Notes under the pieces: model-generated
What the model was told of the DNA's origin: nothing
Databases searched by the model: none
What the model saw: only the letters and a program-made list of their open reading frames with translations
Assembly: GCA_911728435.2 (NCBI GenBank)
Contig: OU452211.1
Span: 13,126,428 to 13,190,427, forward strand
Length of the DNA stretch: 64,000 nucleotides
From: Apoderus coryli
Lineage: Eukaryota > Arthropoda > Insecta > Coleoptera > Attelabidae
Direction of reading: 5' to 3'
Position numbers and translations under genes: made by a program
Shown: positions 33,035 to 43,837 of the stretch, in pieces
Numbering within the stretch: the stretch's first letter is position 1
Layout: the number at the start of each line of letters is the position of its first letter

Positions 33035-34517
33035 AATAGTATATTAAGTATAAAGGGCGGTAAAGCATTCGTTGCAGCCCGCCGCTGTATAGACGCACGA
33101 GTGAGCGAAGCGAGCGAGGGCAGCTATACACCGAAGGGCTGCAGCGGCTTTACCGCCAGTGGTGCTTACAACTGTTTTTCGCCTGCCTCTTCATACTACA
33201 ATATTAAACCAAAAGAACTTTATTTTAATAATTAATTATTACTGTTATGACAGTTTTTGACAGTAATTAATGGGAGTATTTTTTGACGTACATGATAATA
33301 GGCGTTATCATTTGACAAACTCAGATCAGATAAACTTATGTGACAGGCTCACATGTCAGTGTTGAGTATTTTAAATAATGTAGAAAGAAACTGTCAAATT
33401 ATTATCTGAGCGTGTACGCTATAGAAATTTGATTTTAGAATCTTAGGTATATTTCGGTACTACAATAATAATTAAAAAGTGATTACTAATTAATAATGGA
33501 CAATTTTAAATAATTAAATCAGTTTAGCGGAATGGCAGACGACTACCTAAGTAAACTTTCTCAATTAATTGTCAGCTTATCCTCTAGATGGAATGCACAT
33601 GAAGTTAAGTGAGTGAAAACTACTGATGTTAACGTTATTATTGGAAATCTAACAGTAGCGCCATCTATGAAAAAAAAATAAAAAGAGCGGGCGCTAACTG
33701 GTCATTTACCGCCCGCATATGCGGGCGGTAAAACTCTGTTTAAGTGCAGGCAGGCGAAAATAGTATATTAAGTATAAAGGGCGGTAAAGCATTCGTTGCA
33801 GCCCGCCGCTGTATAGACGCACGAGTGAGCGAAGCGAGCGAGGACAGCTATACAGCGAAGGGCTGTAGCGGCTTTACCGCCAGTGGTGCTTACAACTGTT
33901 TTTCGCCTGCCTCTTCATACTGCAATATTAAACCAAAAGAACTTTATTTTAATAATTAATTATTACTGTTATGAACTGACAGATTTTGACAGGAATTAAT
34001 GGGAGCATTTTTTGACGTACATGATAATAGGCGTTATCCCAAAGGTTAACGCCAGTTTGTCAAAACAAACTCAGATCAGATAAACTTATGTGACAGGCTC
34101 ACATGTCAATGTTGAGTATTTTAAATGTAGAAAGAAACTGTCAAATTATTATCTGAGGGTGTACGCTATATAATAAATAAAATTGGATTTTAGAATCTTA
34201 GGTATATTTCGGTACTACAATAATAATTAAAAAGTGATTACTAATTAATAATGGACAATTTTAAATAATTAAATGAGTTTAGCGGAATGGCAGACGACTA
34301 CCTATGTAAACTTTCTCAATTAATTGTCAACTTATCCTCTAGATGGAATGCACATTAAGTTAAGTGAGTGAAAACTACTGATGTTAACGTTATTATTGGA
34401 AATCTAACAGTAGCGCCATTTATGAAAAAAATAAAATAAAAAGAGCGGGCGCTAAATGGTCATTTACCGCCTGCATATGCGGGCGGTAAAACTCTGTTTA
34501 AGTGCAGGCAGGCGAAA
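33035..34517 (+). repeat. Tandem duplication of a ~724 bp hairpin-bearing unit
   Basis: Units start AATAGTATATTAAGTATAAA at 33035 and 33759 and end GCAGGCAGGCGAAAA. Each begins with a ~105 bp stem-loop in which GGCGGTAAAGC pairs with GCTTTACCGCC, GCAGCCC with GGGCTGC and TGTATAG with CTATACA. Each also has TTTTCGCCTGCC paired with a distal GGCAGGCGAAAA, and a CCGCCCGCATATGCGGGCGG palindrome near the end. ORFs over it merely follow the hairpin. Confidence 0.85.
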
Positions 34518-34969
34518 AAATTTTTTACGCACCAAACTTCACTTCGTTGGTCTAATTTAGAATTCTGTTTACATTTTACATACTATTTTATTTTTTTAGA
34601 TTGTAAATGTGTTGTATGTGTTTTATTAAACATTGGTGCATTAGTTAGGTAAATAAATGACTATAGAAGATAACCTATTGTTAAAATATCATATTTTTCT
34701 TCAAACTTCATGGAAGAAGTGACAATATTACCAGGCATGAAATAGATGAAAAAGTCCAATTTTATGGGAATTAAATTTTGATTTTTGGCTTTAATAATGG
34801 TTTTACCGCAGATTTTTTTTTTTTGAAATATACTTTTTCAAATGCTGTCTTTCTAATAATAAAAAAAAATCATAAGATTCCACTGTCCCTAAAGTCGACT
34901 CGACCCGTACTTTTTTTCAATATTTATCGCGGTATTTCCCGCAGAGATACTGTATATAACAACTCTTAC

Positions 34970-35167
34970 TATACCTTTTTTGTGTCTATGCTTTAATTTT
35001 CCATTTTCAAGTAGATTTTCTTCGCTTTTTGATCTTTTCTTTGATATTTCCCGCTTTTTCTTTTGTGGATCACCAGTTTCATGTTCTTTCCTGGGTGTAA
35101 AAACTTCTTGATCTGCGGTACCTTTACCTTTTGAAGACCTTCGCTTCTTATGGTGTTTATGGTGCAT
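34970..35167 (-). CDS. Lysine-rich gene, exon 1
   Basis: ATG at 35167 opens 'MHHKHHKKRRSSKGKG', then 'PQKKKREISKKRSKSEENLL', ending after 66 codons at GGTATA/GTAAGAG in phase 0, which matches exon 2. The His/Lys-rich start and basic runs fit a nuclear or nucleic-acid-associated protein (inference). No other start lies closer to a better context. The joining to exon 2 across 5.6 kb is inferred from phase, matching composition and consensus splice sites; the family is not recognised. Confidence 0.65.
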
Positions 35168-36289
35168 TTTTTCTAATTTTATGATAAATGGAAATAAGAT
35201 GATTTTGGCTAGTTCGGTTTATTAAAATCATGGATTGTGTTTCACATTGCTTCGTAACAAACAGTTATAACATTCATAGATTTTAACGAAAATTTCATTA
35301 TACTTTATGACGTTAAGCTGTCAAAAATTTGACAAAAAATCCATAAGAAAATATTGAATGTAGGGTAGGTATGTACAGGGTGTCTCACGCAACGCAAACT
35401 ATCCCCTGATCTCGTAAAAACTGTTTTGTAATAATAATGTATACAGGGTGTGTCAATTTGGAGTTAACAACATCAATTTCTTTATTTTCTATTGACCGTA
35501 CCATATTTTTTTACAAATTATAATTACCCTAAACACTCTTATTGTGATAGAACATATATATATTTTTAATTCTTAGCCTTTTTCTATAAAATTATAAGCA
35601 ACAAAAAAATGGAGAAAACACTCGTTGGTTATTTTATTGTTTAAAAATTAATTTCTCTTAAAATAAACATGGTTTTGATAGTTCTAGACGTAGAAAGGAT
35701 ATTTTAGATATCTGATATAGCTAAAACAGAAATTTATTATACAGGGTGCTTCCAAAACATATGTAAATTATACAACTATAAAGGAAAAACCTTCCGTATG
35801 TCAAATGACTCACCCTGTATATTTATTGATTTTTGGACACTTGTTGCTAATACCTTTCATATCAAATGATAAATAAAACTCTAATTCCACAAATTGAATT
35901 TAATAATTATTCAAACCTAACGGTGACACGTCAGACCAGACATGTTTCGAGGACACATATTTCCCCATCATCTCTATGGATCTCTGTTCACAGGAGATGA
36001 AAATTGCGAAACAAAATGGCTTTGTCGTAAAATAATTTACGTAAATTAGTTACTAATTTACCAGAAAACCATTTTGTTTCTGAAAATAGAGATCCATAGA
36101 GTTCCTTTAAAATTGAGAAAACGGAAACTGACACCATTTCCAGATGGAAGTCTGTCTGTCTCTCTGTGTTATGTATTCTTCCACGATAGCGCCTAACGCT
36201 TCAACCAGTTGAACTAAATTTTTTTGGACTGCTTTACCGCGATAGGTTACATTTTTTTTTTATAAACATAATATCCGGAGAATGTATTA
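35168..36289. other. Upstream region with small repeats
   Basis: Several ACAGGGTG words point both ways. A 380 bp unit from ATACAGGGTGTGTCA (35441) to TGACTCACCCTGTAT (35820) has inverted ends and looks like a MITE. A second inverted pair, CTATGGATCTCT...AAACAAAATGG (35972) and its inverse ending near 36108, forms a ~140 bp imperfect palindrome. A GTCTGTCTGTCT run at 36150 is the complement of the CAGA tails seen elsewhere. No promoter element could be assigned with confidence. Confidence 0.55.
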
Positions 36290-36291
36290 GA

Positions 36292-37788
36292 GTGTTTCCT
36301 TTACGTAGAAACCCCGATTTCAAGACTGGACACGCTATTAAATGGTTTACACCTGAAATTAGGCAAATGCGCGAAACACTTGCGCTATTGCGAGGACTGT
36401 CTACACAGTTTCCACAAATCGAAGGTATAAAAGACATGGTTCGCTCTTATCGTAACTCGTATAGATCTCGTATTAAAATGGCAAAAAAAAATGCGAGCGA
36501 TACGTATATTGCAGATGGTTCTAATATTGCTAGGGCTACATGGGATATTATCAACCATAAAAGGAATAGTTCTGCTACCCAACAATCATTAACAAATCTT
36601 ACTGCTGATGATTTCAATACATATTTTACCAGTATTGCGGAAACTTTAACCCATGACTTATCCTCAAATATCAGTCCACTGGATTTGTTGTCTATTGACA
36701 TTCCTGGCAATTTTGAGTTTAATGAAATATCTTTTATTGAGATGAGAGATATAATAAACTATTTTAAAAATAAAAGCTCGAAAGACATTTTTGATTTGAA
36801 TATCGTAATCATTAAATATATTAAGGATATAATAATTATACCATTGACAATATTGATTAGTTTGGCGATCTCATCCGGTATGTTTCCGAGTTGTCTGATA
36901 TTTAGCAAAATTATACCGTTATTCAAAAAAGGATCTCCAGATGAATTGAACAACTATCGCCCTATTTCTATAGTGCCTGTTCTAGGCAAAATTTTTGAAA
37001 AGATACTCTTTAAACAATTAGCCAACTATTTTGAAAGAAATAATTTATTTTCTCCGAAACAATTTGGATTTAGACCGAAACTTAACACCATTTCAGCTAT
37101 AGAGAACTTTATAAATAGCGTTATAACCGCTTTTGAGAGTAGAAGGCTTGTGGGGGCTTCTTTTCTTGATTTAACAAAGGCGTTTGATTGCGTTTCACAC
37201 GATATCTTGTTGGGTAAACTGGAACGATACGGTATGAGTGAGAATTCGATTCGTTTGCTGAGTTCCTATCTCACTGGTAGGAATGTCGTAACGATGTTTG
37301 AGTCAAAGTCTTCTCAGCGCTTGTTGAGCTCTTGTGGAGTCCCACAGGGCTCGGTGCTCGGACCTCTATTGTTTTTGATTTTCATTAATGATTTACCGCT
37401 ACATCTGCCATGCTCTGACCTGACATTGTTTGCAGACGATTCAACTATTGTCGATGTTGAACTGTCAAGTGATGTTCTGGCCTCAAGTATGATTAATTCA
37501 CAGTCGAGGGCTGCGGACTGGTTTGCAGCTAACAAACTCTGTATGAATGTCAATAAAAAAGCTACTAAAATATTTACATTACGTGAGACGGATGTTGCTG
37601 TTTCTGATGGTCTGGTAAAGTTTTTGGGTGTCACTTTGGACCAAAAGCTAACCTGGGCGGGTCATGTCGAGGTTACCATTGCCAAGTTGTCTAAGGTTGT
37701 GTTCATGTTGCGAAGCTTGAAGGGTGAAGTCTCTTTTAATGTTTTGAAATCAGCATATTATCTTTTCGGATTGGAAGCAAACGTCTAA
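36292..37788 (+). pseudogene. LINE reverse transcriptase ORF, truncated at both ends
   Basis: 498 open codons spanning the pre-RT linker and a full RT domain: 'NYRPISIVPVLGKIFEKIL', 'FGFRPKLNTISAIENF', 'ASFLDLTKAFDCVSH', '[20 protein letters not shown]', 'LTLFADDSTIV' (catalytic Asp pair) and 'FLGVTLDQKLTW'. The endonuclease is missing upstream, and the C-terminal connection domain is lost after 'LKSAYY', where unrelated sequence gives the stop. The absence of internal stops suggests a fairly recent copy. It probably belongs to the same broad Jockey/CR1-like group as the fragment at 60963-62903, which begins about where this one stops. Confidence 0.88.
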
Positions 37789-37853
37789 AACATCTTTTGA
37801 AGGAATTTCTAAATCCTTTTTTTGCTTTCATTTTAATAAAAGAATAACACTTA

Positions 37854-38105
37854 TTATGCATCTCGACATTCTCTGCAAATAATTTGCTTCTTTAAACTAA
37901 AAACAACAAATCCAGCAATATAAACAATAATGAATTTCGAAAATTCAGAAAATGGTCCAGGAAGATAATCATGATCAGGATAAATTATATTTGTGTACAT
38001 TTCTCGTTGGTATCCAATTAATTCGAGACACATATTCTGTCCAGATATGTCTACGAGCAGCATCTTTAGGAAATCTAAAAACCAGAATATGTTTTTAACA
38101 CACAT
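37854..38105 (-). pseudogene. P-element-like transposase C-terminal scrap
   Basis: Encodes 'HDYLPGPFSEFSKFIIVYIA' then 'GFVVFSLKKQIICRECRDA'. The pattern YIAGFVV...L..I.C..C is characteristic of the C-terminal region of P-element/THAP9-type transposases. It begins at an in-frame ATG but has no catalytic domain and ends after about 83 codons. It lies directly downstream of the truncated LINE, so it is a fragment. Recognition rests on one short motif. Confidence 0.5.
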
Positions 38106-38771
38106 TTAGGGGTCTTTTTTGCTAGAAAGTGATGAAAAAGTAGAGAGTTTGAGAGTAGAAATCAAGTAAAACAATTTGTAAAAAAAAAATAAACTACAAT
38201 GCACGTATCAATTGTTCAGTGCAGAAAGAGAATGCTACCAGACTCCTATAATAATGTGTTTTAATAAGTTCGCCTAAAAAAACCCTAAATACGTCCATGT
38301 ACAATGTTTACAATATTTGGTACATACCTATGAAACGTTATTCCTGATATTTTCTGGTCGATTTCACTTCTACTACTGCAACTACGCGCAGCACAGGCCA
38401 CCATTATAGTATATTGTCAAATAACCGTCCAAAAAAATACGAAAAACTTAAGTAAACTTGTAAAATACTCGTAAATAACACTATAAACTTGAAAGCACGA
38501 CAAATGATATATATCGTATACCAATATGGCGTACCTGCACCCGCTTTTGACCACGTTAGAGCGTCTCCCCCCACCTCAATGACTCGTATTCACACATCGG
38601 AGGATTGTCTATTAATTCAGAGCGGTTTGATAAAATTGTTTGAGTGACAACAGGCTCCACTTGAATGTTGATAAGTGTCATGTTGTGTCATACACTAGGC
38701 GGGTTGATTGATGCTTATAGAGGGAGACTTGATATAATAACTGACCTGGGTTTACGAATGTTTGTGTATAT
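38106..38771. other. Intergenic stretch, nothing recognised
   Basis: No ORF or paired repeat was seen; it ends at the ATAT target duplication of the Ty3/Gypsy element. Confidence 0.4.
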
Positions 38772-38993
38772 TGTAGGGCTTCGTTAAAATAAGGATGCCG
38801 AACATAAATTTAAAAAAAGACTATATTTATTCATAAACAACAAAATCACAATCTTAACCTCTAAAACATAACCACACTAGAAGCATAGACTTCATCTGTC
38901 ATTTTCATATTTTTGACGTATCTCCTTCAATGTCAACGTCAACTGTCTTAGAATCGTAGACACACTACATAACGAGACACTAAAATGTCTACA
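38772..38993 (-). repeat. 3' LTR of the Ty3/Gypsy element
   Basis: 222 bp, TG...CA. Identical to the other LTR by eye except for a 3-base insertion near 38835. Confidence 0.93.
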
Positions 38994-39049
38994 GCTCGGC
39001 CATTCCTGACAAAAGTCCGTCCACGGACTATCGTAGGAACAGTATCAAT

Positions 39050-39424
39050 ACAAATCATAATATAACGGTCAGCATAATGACGTTATCACATAATGTAACA
39101 TAAGACATAAAATATTTATCATAATTGCATAATTACAACATAAGTGACATAATTACAACATAAGTGACATAATTATTACTTCGAACATAATTGACATAAA
39201 TGGCATAATAATTAATCGGAACATAAGTGACATAAATTGCATAATTATTAATCATAACATAACTGACATAATTCGAATAATTACATATTTTCATAATCAT
39301 AATATTCATAATCTTAATATCAAAGTTTCTTAAACTCTTAACATAACACATCATAAATAATACATAATACTTAAAAATACATGAACGATAGCATCTAAAT
39401 AATAACAACTTAACAAAAAAAATA
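39050..39424. repeat. Degenerate CATAA-rich repeat between pol and 3' LTR
   Basis: Words such as ACATAAGTGACATAATTA recur irregularly. The small minus-strand ORF over it is an artefact of this simple composition. It occupies the place where some retroelements keep env or a 3' untranslated region. Confidence 0.7.
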
Positions 39425-41870
39425 CTATTGGCAGACTAAATCACATTCATCAGATACATATGGTTTCATTTGATCGGGTCCTACCACGGTATTAAAAGGC
39501 TTTTGAGTATTTTCGAAACCTTCGATATCAGTAACAACATAACGATCTAAATCTAACACACTTTTAACTATGTATGGACCTTTAAATTTAGGTAACAACT
39601 TTTTGGAAATTCCCGGAGTTGTATCAACGTTTCGGATCATAACATAATCACCTACGCCATAGATAGACGGCTGTTTCTTTTTCTGATTGTAATAATTTTC
39701 GTTAATACTTTGATTCTTAATAATTTTACTACAAGCAGCTTCTCTAATTTTACTCAAATTTCTTGTACTCTCAGTATCTAAAGATTCCAATTCTAACTTT
39801 ATTCGGTCATTTACTTTACCTAATTGATCAATGCCAAACAATAAACGGCAAGGGGTTTCACCTGTAGATCTACAAACTGTGTTATTTAATGCAAACTCTA
39901 CCTCAGATACAACTTCGTGCCATTTTGTATGATCTTCACTTAATTTTGCAGTCATGTGAATAATTAAACTATTAAAACGTTCCACTTGGCCATTGGCTCT
40001 AGGGGTACCTACTGCAACTAACGTATGCCTTACAGATTCTATCTCTAAAAATTCAATAAACGCAGCAGAAGTAAAACAAGAACCTCGGTCTGAGACTAAA
40101 CGTACTGGCTTACTATAGTCTCGAAAATAATATTTTAAATGCGCAATGCATTCTTCGGATGTCGTTCCTTTGCAACAATAAATTTTAATAAACTTTGTGA
40201 AAGCATCGACTACACAAAACACGTATCTAAATCCTTTTGTCGACTTTCCAAGTGATAAATGGTCAACATGTACTACCTGAAAAGGAAGATTACCTTTCGG
40301 TATACTATGCAAATATCCCTCTGCTTTACCTGTCAAGGGTGAAAACTCTATACATCTTAGACAGTTAGAAATATAAGTCTTGACTTTAGACTTCATCTCT
40401 GGGAACCAATAAACTTTTGTTATTGCATTCATAACCTTCTCTATGCCTACGTGACCTAAATCGTCGTGACAAGTCCTTATAACGTTGTACTCCATACTTT
40501 CAGGAACATAAAATAAGAGTTTTTCATTTTTATGTTTTCGGTAAACTAAACCATCTCTGAGCTCAAAATATTTGTCTTCATTATTTTCTAAATGTGAACG
40601 AATTTTGCAAATATTAACATCACGATCTTGTTTAATAGACAATGTACGTTCAAAAGTATTGGATTCAATAATCAGAATACTATGACAACGACTAAGCGCA
40701 TCAACATGAGACATTTTACTACCTGCGCGATGCTCTATTTCAAAATTATAATTTTTTAAAAACATCGCCCAACGTGAAATTCTAGGATTAATATTTTGTT
40801 TACTTAACGTTAATCGAAAACTGTCACAATCCGTGATAATTTTAAACTTTATACCAAAAAGATATACATGGAACCGTTTTATTGCATACATTATCGATAA
40901 ACATTCGAGTTCAAAGCTGTGGTATTTCGATTCGGTAGGAGTTGTCCTTTTACTAAAGTAAAACACTGGTAAAAATTTGCCATTAAGTTGCTTTTGCATT
41001 AAAATAGCTCCATAACCAGTAGCACTAGCGTCACAATGCAATTCGGTCTCTAGTTTCGGCGAGTATACTGACAAAATTGGTTGATTACATAAACATTCTT
41101 TCAATTTTTCAAAGGCAGAATATTCCTCTTTACCAAAATCAAATTTTACTTCTTTTCGGATTAAATTATATAACGGTTTAGATATAATTGAAAAATTCTG
41201 AATAAAGCGCCTAAAATAACTTGCAAATCCAACGAAACGGTGTACTTCTTTTGAATTTCTCGGTACAGGGTAGTCCAAGAGTGCTTTAACATTATCTGGA
41301 TTGGGTCGAATACCTTGTTCATTAATTAGATACCCGAGATATAAACATTCATTAAACAAAAAGAAACATTTATCGAGTCGAAACTTTATTTTATGCTTTC
41401 CCGCGGTAGCGAAAACGTTTTGTAATATATCTAGGTGACTACTGAAATCTGTCGTAGCTATCAAAATGTCATCTAAATACAATAAAATTTTATTTTCTCT
41501 TATTAAATCAGCAAATATTGTATTTGTATATCTCTGAAATACTCGAGGTGCATTTGTCAATCCAAATGGCATTCGTATGTATTCGAACTGGCCTAATGGT
41601 GTAACGAAAGAAGTGTACTTAATACTTGACTCTGCCACTTTAATATGGTGGAAACCACTTTTCATATCTAACGTTGTAAAATATTTTTTATCCTTAAGCA
41701 TATCAAGGTGATCCTCTATAAGGGGGGTTGGGAAATTATCTTTGACTGTAATGGCGTTCAGTGCTCTGAAGTCGACACACAAACGGTATTCCCCGGATTT
41801 TTTAGGAACCATAACAATAGGGCTAGCGTATGGTGAATTACTGGGTCGAATAAAATTTTCCTTTAATAAA
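39425..41870 (-). pseudogene. pol: pol (RT, RNase H, integrase) of the Ty3/Gypsy element
   Basis: At least 795 open codons. RT: 'VPKKSGEYRLCVDFRALN', 'DMKSGFHHIKV', 'LLYLDDILIA' (catalytic YLDD). RNase H: 'LHCDASATGYGAIL' and 'ELECLSIMYAI'. Integrase: H2C2 zinc-binding region 'HDDLGHVGIEKVMN' with 'CLRCIEFSP', then the D,D,E core at 'VVHVDHLSLG', 'LVSDRGSCFT' and 'RANGQVERFNS'. The N-terminal end of RT ('ILDGLLKENFIRPSNSPYAS') lies in this frame upstream of the first Met, but the preceding residues are in the gag-protease frame. The -1 change falls inside one continuous conserved block, so a one-base indel in an A-rich run near 41880 is more likely than programmed frameshifting. Enzyme motifs themselves look intact. 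Confidence 0.92.
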
Positions 41871-41874
41871 CCAT

Positions 41875-42345
41875 CTAGTATTTTCCGTAATTTTCTTTTT
41901 CTGAAAATGATAATCGCCTAGGTCGAAAACTTATAGGTTGACTATGCTTTAAAATTATTTCCATTTCGAAATTATTAGATTCTTCATAATTTGAATTAAC
42001 TTTAGATTCATATTGTTCATAAATATTTTTTATTAATTTAGAATCGTTGTAAGAAATACTATTATTTATGTTTAAATTTTCACATGCCGGCTCTGGCTCA
42101 TTCATGTCATAATTGATATTCATAATTTCATTTACAAAATTGGCATCGAAATTGTCATCCGCAGTATTATCTACTTTTGAAATTTCAAGTTTCTCTCCTA
42201 ACGTAATTTTTAAAAGGGGGTTACAAAGAAAGTCACGGCCTAATAAGGCTGAATATGTCATTGTGCCATCGGGTACAACAAGAAATTTGACGTTTATAAT
42301 AAAATCATTAATAACAATATCTTTCTGAAAGGTACCTAAAATTTA
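41875..42345 (-). pseudogene. Protease C-terminal part and linker
   Basis: Same frame as gag but separated from it by one TAA at 42343-42345. Encodes 'ILGTFQKDIVINDF', then 'YSALLGRDFL', the second conserved protease block (LLGRD), followed by an acidic Asn-rich linker and 'PISFRPRRLSFSEKE', which normally runs directly into RT. Confidence 0.85.
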
Positions 42346-43467
42346 GAGTTTAGAGTTATTTATGCCAGTAAAATTATACACATTATTATCACGCAAATAA
42401 AAAGGTACATACTTTTCTTTAATCAAACTGATAGGACTTCCAGAATCTATCAGTGCATTAATATTGTAAAAAGAAGTAGCATTATCAATTATTACACTAT
42501 AATCAAAGGATACACAATATGGGTGCTGAACCATATGCGTCGTTCTGGCTTTTCTCTCAGGACAATCTGCTATTTTATGAGTAATCTGCCCACACTGAAA
42601 GCAAGAGCCCTTCTCGCGTTTCGGCTTTGGACATCTGGCTGCAACATGACCATCTTCATTGCAGTTAAAACATTTCATTGATCTGGAATTGGACGTACTT
42701 GTCTGCGCACGCGTACTTGGAGCAGCAGCGGACGATTCTTGCTTATACTTAAATTTCGGTGCATAGTGTAAAGAATCTTTTGCTAATCTATCACTACGTG
42801 TCACGTTGTTCATCACCAAAAGTAGTTCTTGTAATGACGAGAAACGTTGCATACGTGCTTGGCTTTGTAAAACTGGTTGATCGAAACCATCAATAACATA
42901 GTCAATCAAGTCGAGATCACTAAGACCCGCTAAATTACCTAATTTAACTTTTTCATGAAAATATACAGCGAAACTTTCATGTTTTTTCCACATTCTGGAC
43001 TGAAAATTGTTCATTAATACAACTTTATCTGGTCTACATGAAAACATGTTTAATAACTCATCTTTCAAATGTTCCCACGTCATGGTAACATAACAATTTT
43101 TAGAATAAAACCAATCACGAGCTTGTCCTTTAAGCTTACCTGCCACAACTAATTGTATAACCTCGTCCGGTACTTGATAGACTTGTTGGACACTGTCGAG
43201 ACGTTGTATCCACATGCTTACATCTTGGCCAATACCAGAAAAATCAGGAAGAAGCGCTGCAATCTCGCTGTGCGTATACACAGGTTTCGGAGGCTGCGAA
43301 ACACTTGTTTCTCTCTCAATTTGTTCTCGAAACATAAGCGTTCTTACTGTACTTTGAATAATGTCTTCAATAGAGAACGTTACGGCTGGTGTGGCGGCTG
43401 AATCTACGGTGTTTGGTACCGTGGGGTCATCAGACAAATTCTCAGTTGTATTTTCGTTTGTAGCCAT
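42343..43467 (-). CDS. gag: gag, with start of protease
   Basis: 374 codons. The N-terminal half is a retrotransposon gag capsid-like domain ('LPDFSGIGQDVSMWIQRL', 'GKLKGQARDWFYS', 'WEHLKDELLNMF'). Residues about 265-310 hold two CCHC zinc knuckles, 'CFNCNEDGHVAARC' and 'CFQCGQITHKIADC', for RNA binding. The C-terminus contains the aspartic protease active site 'ALIDSGSPISLI'. The frame stops at TAA between the DSG and LLGRD blocks of protease; the same frame continues beyond, so this is a nonsense mutation or, less likely, a readthrough site. The start ATG is 60 bp downstream of the 5' LTR. Confidence 0.92.
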   Translation of the reverse strand: MATNENTTENLSDDPTVPNTVDSAATPAVTFSIEDIIQSTVRTLMFREQIERETSVSQPPKPVYTHSEIAALLPDFSGIGQDVSMWIQRLDSVQQVYQVPDEVIQLVVAGKLKGQARDWFYSKNCYVTMTWEHLKDELLNMFSCRPDKVVLMNNFQSRMWKKHESFAVYFHEKVKLGNLAGLSDLDLIDYVIDGFDQPVLQSQARMQRFSSLQELLLVMNNVTRSDRLAKDSLHYAPKFKYKQESSAAAPSTRAQTSTSNSRSMKCFNCNEDGHVAARCPKPKREKGSCFQCGQITHKIADCPERKARTTHMVQHPYCVSFDYSVIIDNATSFYNINALIDSGSPISLIKEKYVPFYLRDNNVYNFTGINNSKL

Positions 43468-43528
43468 AATATCGGAAAAATATTCACTTAATAACGCGTA
43501 AACTACTTTTTCATCCCACTTCTGAGTT

Positions 43529-43747
43529 TGTAGGGCTTCGTTAAAATAAGGATGCCGAACATAAATTTAAAAAAAGACTATATTTATTCAACAACAAAAT
43601 CACAATCTTAACCTCTAAAACATAACCACACTAGAAGCATAGACTTCATCTGTCATTTTCATATTTTTGACGTATCTCCTTCAATGTCAACGTCAACTGT
43701 CTTAGAATCGTAGACACACTACATAACGAGACACTAAAATGTCTACA
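43529..43747 (-). repeat. 5' LTR of the Ty3/Gypsy element
   Basis: 219 bp, transcription toward lower coordinates. Lacks three bases present in the 3' LTR. Confidence 0.93.
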
Positions 43748-43837
43748 ATATGTTTATTTTTACGAAACAAAGTGTATTAGTGATTTTTTAAAAGTCCACA
43801 TACATATTTTGACGATTGATTGATTAAATTTATCATT

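Larger units (their letters stand above)
29540..34910. mobile_element. Long-TIR element filling intron 1
   Basis: Arms of about 360 bp (29540-29905 and 34552-34910) are inverted copies, clearest at GTCGAGTCGACTTTAGGGAC and AAAACCATTATTAAAGCC. Between them lie the second foldback (29965-32329), the 178 bp array and the ~724 bp duplication. It nearly fills the 5.6 kb intron 1 of the lysine-rich gene. No transposase was seen, and the target duplication is unresolved. Confidence 0.75.
38772..43747 (-). mobile_element. Full-length Ty3/Gypsy retrotransposon
   Basis: Two LTRs flank gag, protease and pol on the minus strand, with ATAT on both sides (38768-38771 and 43748-43751). The LTRs differ only by a 3 bp indel (222 and 219 bp), so insertion is recent. 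After the 5' LTR, TCAGAAGTGGGAT fits the complement of an insect tRNA-Leu 3' arm, a primer used by mdg3-type elements (from memory). No env gene is present. Two coding lesions are visible (see gag and pol entries). Confidence 0.95.

Noticed and set aside
33744..33959. 71-codon ORF over the GC-rich hairpin unit
   Set aside because: It merely follows the stem-loop, and the first unit reads differently in the equivalent frame because of small changes.
32480..34517. CRISPR-like array
   Set aside because: Few, long, contiguous units without spacers in a eukaryotic genome; ordinary tandem repeats.
39133..39408. 91-codon minus-strand ORF rich in Tyr, Asn, Val between pol and the 3' LTR (possible env remnant)
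   Set aside because: It is generated by the CATAA simple repeat; no signal peptide, membrane segment or cysteine pattern beyond repeat-derived residues.
41860..41890. Programmed -1 frameshift between gag-protease and pol
   Set aside because: The frame change falls within one conserved block leading into RT and no proper slippery heptamer is in phase; an indel is more likely.
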